From assembly GCF_958450345.1 (NCBI RefSeq), contig NC_088781.1, positions 24,653,857-24,717,856 on the forward strand: DNA of 64,000 nt, in the 5' to 3' direction. Position numbers and translations under genes: made by a program. The notes below the pieces were generated by a model. The model saw only the letters and a program-made list of their open reading frames with translations. It ran no database searches and was not told the DNA's origin. Positions 62,601 through 64,000 of this stretch are shown piece after piece. The first letter of the stretch is position 1; each line of letters opens with the position of its first letter. The stretch comes from Calliphora vicina (taxonomy: Eukaryota; Arthropoda; Insecta; Diptera; Calliphoridae).

Positions 62601-63503
62601 ATTTATTTAAAAACATTTCATAAATTTTGTGAAAGTTTTTTCTTTCTATTTTATATAAAAAAACCCGCTGCACATTTCTTTAAATAAAATAAATAACAAG
62701 TAATAAACAAAACTCGATTTAAGCAAATATAACCAAAAGCAAATTGTTTTAATTAATAATAGATAATAAAAACACAAACATATTTCTTTCTCCTGTCTAG
62801 TTTTAGTTAAGCTACAAGTCTTACTTTTTTATTAATATTGTTAAAATTTTGATACTCAAATTTTAAATAATACATTTTTAAAAACAAAAATGGCACAAAA
62901 TTCCAAAAGCAATAAGAACAAACAAAACAAACAACAGCAACCTGCTGGTAAAAAGGTAAAAAAATGGATTTTTAATAAAACATAACATAAAAAAATACAT
63001 AATGCTGCATATTTAATATAAATTCAAACAAACATAATAGAAAATTTATTAATTAATTTGTCTTTTTTCTTCTTTTTTTATAAAACATTCAGAGTGTACA
63101 AGAGAAAACCGCACAACAAAAGAAGAAACAAACCACAGAACAAAAGAAAAAGCGTTGCGGTTGCTGTAAATGGGCTTTGGGTAGCATAGTGCTGGTTGCG
63201 TTGATCGCTGGTGCTCTTCTCTATGATACCGAAGTGAATGGTAAAGGTGTTTTTGCCAAATCCGCCACTGGCAAAATTTTGCAAAATGCCGGCGTTTTAC
63301 CGCATGTTGAAAAGGCTTGGTACACATCAATGAGTGCTGCCGCTCGTGGTTACAAATGGGCTGAGAAGAATTTGCCACCCTACACAAAACCCATTTGTCA
63401 ATTGGTTTGTGATGTCTCCAAATTGGTGCGTAATGCTGCTTGCAATGCCTTTACCGCAACCAGGGATTTGTTTAACGCCAAATTACCCGTAGCAGCTGAA
63501 TTC
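50662..63503 (+). CDS. TMEM214: TMEM214 homologue, eight exons visible, 3' end outside the window
   Basis: Exons are 50662-50791, 50857-51161, 51288-51512, 51574-51739, 51830-52044, 52114-52288, 52349-52494 and 63093-63503. All junctions are GT-AG and keep one frame of 591 codons. The N-terminus (QWEVVTKSKKQ) matches the WEVV start of TMEM214 and is followed by a Lys/Ser-rich linker. The helical region includes FKYLTADEFASHLKQLKLIY, CLSILWAIGQGGYQNLMEGI and KVWQNLMLPNLTLKSYSRF, in the family's order. Exon 8 holds a basic stretch, RCGCCKW and a membrane helix (ALGSIVLVALIAGALLYDTE). TMEM214 is an ER membrane protein implicated in caspase-4 recruitment during ER stress in mammals. Human TMEM214 is about 689 residues, so roughly 100 are missing past the window. 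The sixth intron is only 60 nt, in frame and stop-free. The seventh is 10.6 kb. ATG choice rests on the WEVV homology. Confidence 0.9.
52289..52348 (+). other. 60-nt stop-free intron of the TMEM214 homologue
   Basis: GTAAGT...TTTTTTAG, 60 nt, length a multiple of three with no stop. Retention would add 20 Lys/Tyr/Asn-rich residues (GKYYLKKKYNIDKFEINYFL). Removing it gives LLEKLETEIFDSAT, which fits the family spacing better. Confidence 0.75.
52523..52985 (+). repeat. Old mini-me-like copy
   Basis: GCCATTCCGTTTGTAACTTA, a TA tract before CTGGATCTTTATATGTAGGG, and the end ATAAGACACGGCACAGCCGA remain. It starts only about 30 bp past the exon-7 donor. Confidence 0.6.
54873..55233. repeat. Diverged AACCGGTT-rich element carrying a nested MITE
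   Basis: TAGAGTATTCGCAACCGG, CAAACCGGTTTTTTGAGACG and, after an insertion, CGGTTAAACCGGATACCGGT resemble the hAT-like MITE at 19240. The two halves are separated by the element at 54987-55172. Target duplications are not clear. Confidence 0.6.
54987..55172. mobile_element. Nested MITE, CCCCTTTYACAYTAG ends
   Basis: The left end ACCCCTTTCACATTAG and right end CTAGTGTAAAAGGGGCC are inverted repeats, with CAATATA-like sequence inside both. It splits the AACCGGTT-rich repeat, so it is younger. Confidence 0.7.
55640..55920 (+). other. UTR-like tract inside the TMEM214 intron
   Basis: AGTAGTGACTCGCAGCAATT, GAGAACAGCACCGCCGATTA and a following AAAGTGAAAT context resemble a fly 5' untranslated exon. 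No downstream coding exon can be linked to it. Confidence 0.2.
56387..56543. mobile_element. Palindromic MITE, AATTATGAATAAAAATTCCC ends
   Basis: The left arm CCAATTATGAATAAAAATTT continues into CCCGGGAGTTTTT. The reverse complement of the right arm reads CTAATTATGAATAAAAATTC and CCCGGAAGTTTTT. It contains further ACTCCCGGGG inversions. A second copy begins at 63907. Confidence 0.85.
58085..58350 (+). repeat. Old mini-me-like remnant
   Basis: AATAGATAGCGGAGTGGATA, GCCATGTTTGTCAGTCTGTT and AGCCCCTCAATAACTTACAA mark the core, GTCY tract and following block. Both ends are lost. Confidence 0.55.
58360..58560. repeat. Diverged ACACAGAGAAAACAG-family MITE
   Basis: ATTATTCGACTGGCAACAAA and AACGAATCTTTTTTATCTGT match the right end of the 42130-42361 copy. 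The left end is degraded. Confidence 0.45.
59800..60310 (-). pseudogene. Internally deleted mariner transposase relic
   Basis: The reverse strand gives an N-terminal block SSEVMILTRNTKIAQASQKS with MGTIRIES. A C-terminal tail follows, with a remnant of CFDRC and NRVSELA-like sequence ending near AACAATGG. The catalytic centre is missing. Layout mirrors the relic at 20075-20595. Confidence 0.65.
60311..61879. other. Intronic AT-rich DNA without supported features
   Basis: 61610-61880 is less AT-rich (for example CACTTGGGTCCATTCAAACC) and may be a degraded repeat, but no family was recognised. 61060-61200 looks UTR-like. Confidence 0.35.
61880..62310 (+). pseudogene. Transposase C-terminal tail interrupted by a MITE
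   Basis: VHIHEIIFKLSAIKLS matches the EIIFK end of the insect transposase family also seen at 17960. The tail GGATGGATATTAAAAACG and CTCCGCATCTATAAAAA continues after the insertion at 61993-62230. The uninterrupted copy at 18150-18260 provides the empty-site comparison. Confidence 0.6.
61993..62230. mobile_element. MITE, TTCACAAGGT family, inserted in a transposase relic
   Basis: The left end GGTCAATTCACAAGGTCTCC and right end ATACCTTGTGAATTTAACA are inverted repeats. TAATTA lies on both sides, a possible target duplication. A truncated, inverted copy is at 10826-10993. Confidence 0.75.
62890..62955 (+). CDS. TMEM214: Candidate alternative first exon of the TMEM214 homologue
   Basis: ATG in a good fly context (AACAAAAATGG) opens 22 codons, MAQNSKSNKNKQNKQQQPAG followed by KK. 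They end in AAG|GTAAAA, a phase-0 donor that fits the phase-0 acceptor of exon 8 at 63093. No AG acceptor with a usable pyrimidine tract lies close upstream, so a first exon is more likely than an internal one. Splicing to exon 8 would make a short protein of Lys-rich N-terminus plus membrane segment, without the helical domain of exons 2-7. It could also be the start of a separate gene carrying that domain. Confidence 0.6.
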
Positions 63504-63906
63504 GTAAGTTTTTAGAAATCTTAATTTACTATTTCATTTAATATATGAATGAGACAATCATATTTTTAATCATAGTTTAAAATGTTTATTGTCTTTATGA
63601 CATCACCTTTTTAGAAATATATTAATCACCTTTAAATTGTTGTTATTGTATGTTTCTTGTTTTTTCATTTCTCGTATGAGTTTTAAGTTTCTATTAAGCA
63701 GCTTCTTAGTTTTTTGACCTTATATTTTCTATTCATCTCAAGTGGTTTTATCCATGTTGTTTTTTTTTTTAATTGGTATAATTTTATCTCATTTTATTAT
63801 GAATTAAGATTTCTTTATAATGCATTTTTTGTTTCTGAAGTCTTAAATATACGGAGTTTGCTACCTATGTTTTAGGATTTAGCAATAACGGTGAAGCATA
63901 CACAGC
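63504..63906 (+). other. Start of the next TMEM214 intron
   Basis: GTAAGT follows GCTGAATTC at 63504. No acceptor or exon follows before the window ends, so at least one coding exon lies beyond. Confidence 0.7.
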
Positions 63907-64000
63907 CCAATTATGAATAAAAATTCCCCGGGAGTTTTTTCCCTTTTCTCATTTTTCCTATTCAAATTCAATGGGAAAAAACTCCCGCGGAATTTTTTAT
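63907..64000. mobile_element. Second palindromic MITE copy, cut by the window end
   Basis: CCCAATTATGAATAAAAATT, CCCCGGGAGTTTTTTCCC and ATTCAAATTCAATGGGAAAA follow the order of the copy at 56387-56543, at higher GC-motif conservation. The right arm is outside the window. Confidence 0.8.

Larger units (their letters stand above)
52495..63092 (+). other. 10.6-kb repeat-filled intron of the TMEM214 homologue
   Basis: It runs from donor GTAAGT (52495) to acceptor AACATTCAG (ending 63092), both in phase 0. It holds a decayed mini-me-like copy, three MITEs, a mariner relic and a transposase tail. An alternative first exon sits at its end. All other introns of the gene are 60-130 bp. Stretches 52990-54870, 55235-56385, 56545-58084 and 58561-59790 show no feature beyond AT-rich DNA and TA microsatellites (53440-53495). 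Confidence 0.75.

Overview
This window looks like nuclear DNA from a higher (schizophoran, probably calyptrate) fly. It is very AT-rich, has short introns with insect-type splice sites, decayed mariner elements, and many copies of a mini-me-like dispersed repeat: a TA-rich tract, a conserved core and a GTCY tract, an arrangement described in Diptera. Genus and species cannot be told from the sequence alone. Most of the 64 kb is repeat-derived or featureless intergenic and intronic DNA. I could support only three protein-coding genes and one pseudogene.

Genes. (1) A TMEM230-like two-exon gene at 49438-49868 (+). (2) A TMEM214 homologue (+) starts at 50662. Seven exons run to 52494, then a 10.6 kb intron leads to a transmembrane-encoding exon at 63093-63503, and the 3' end lies beyond the window. 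A separate phase-compatible ATG exon (62890-62955) just before that exon suggests an internal promoter making a short C-terminal isoform. (3) An intronless, highly divergent Galpha-like gene at 31461-32417 (-), with a frameshifted sister copy at 40427-41375 (-). Both have lost the residues that catalyse GTP hydrolysis, most of the N-terminal helix and the C-terminal receptor-binding tail. Their 5' flanks are duplicated too, so the pair arose by segmental duplication.

Region by region. 1-9 kb: three mini-me-like copies of about 640 bp, a nested fragment at the left edge, and a near-perfect 144-bp palindrome at 5.0 kb. 8.7-14.8 kb: relics of at least four Tc1/mariner transposases, one split by a 592-bp hAT-like element with an 8-bp target duplication. 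15-21.5 kb: Helitron-like DNA with an 80-bp tandem duplication, a UTR-like tract (15.9-17.7 kb), a second hAT-like MITE rich in AACCGGTT, more transposase debris and a tRNA-derived SINE-like unit. 22.6-25.1 kb: a fold-back repeat followed by a long-TIR element. 25.7-28.1 kb: a mini-me-like element inserted into another, the inner one carrying about 440 bp of (TCTG)n. 29.3-31.3 kb: a 2-kb, 31-bp-period satellite with a TATCGATA palindrome in nearly every unit. 31.4-43 kb: the Galpha pair with a 2.4-kb TIR transposon and another long-TIR element between them. 44.8-45.5 kb: a 114-bp satellite. 46-49 kb: MITEs and a mini-me copy. 49.4-64 kb: the TMEM230 and TMEM214 genes, whose large intron holds MITEs and a mariner relic.

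The genes do not form an obvious pathway. TMEM230 and TMEM214 families are both membrane-trafficking or ER proteins, but their adjacency may be chance. The Galpha-like pair and the TATCGATA satellite beside it are the observations most worth following.
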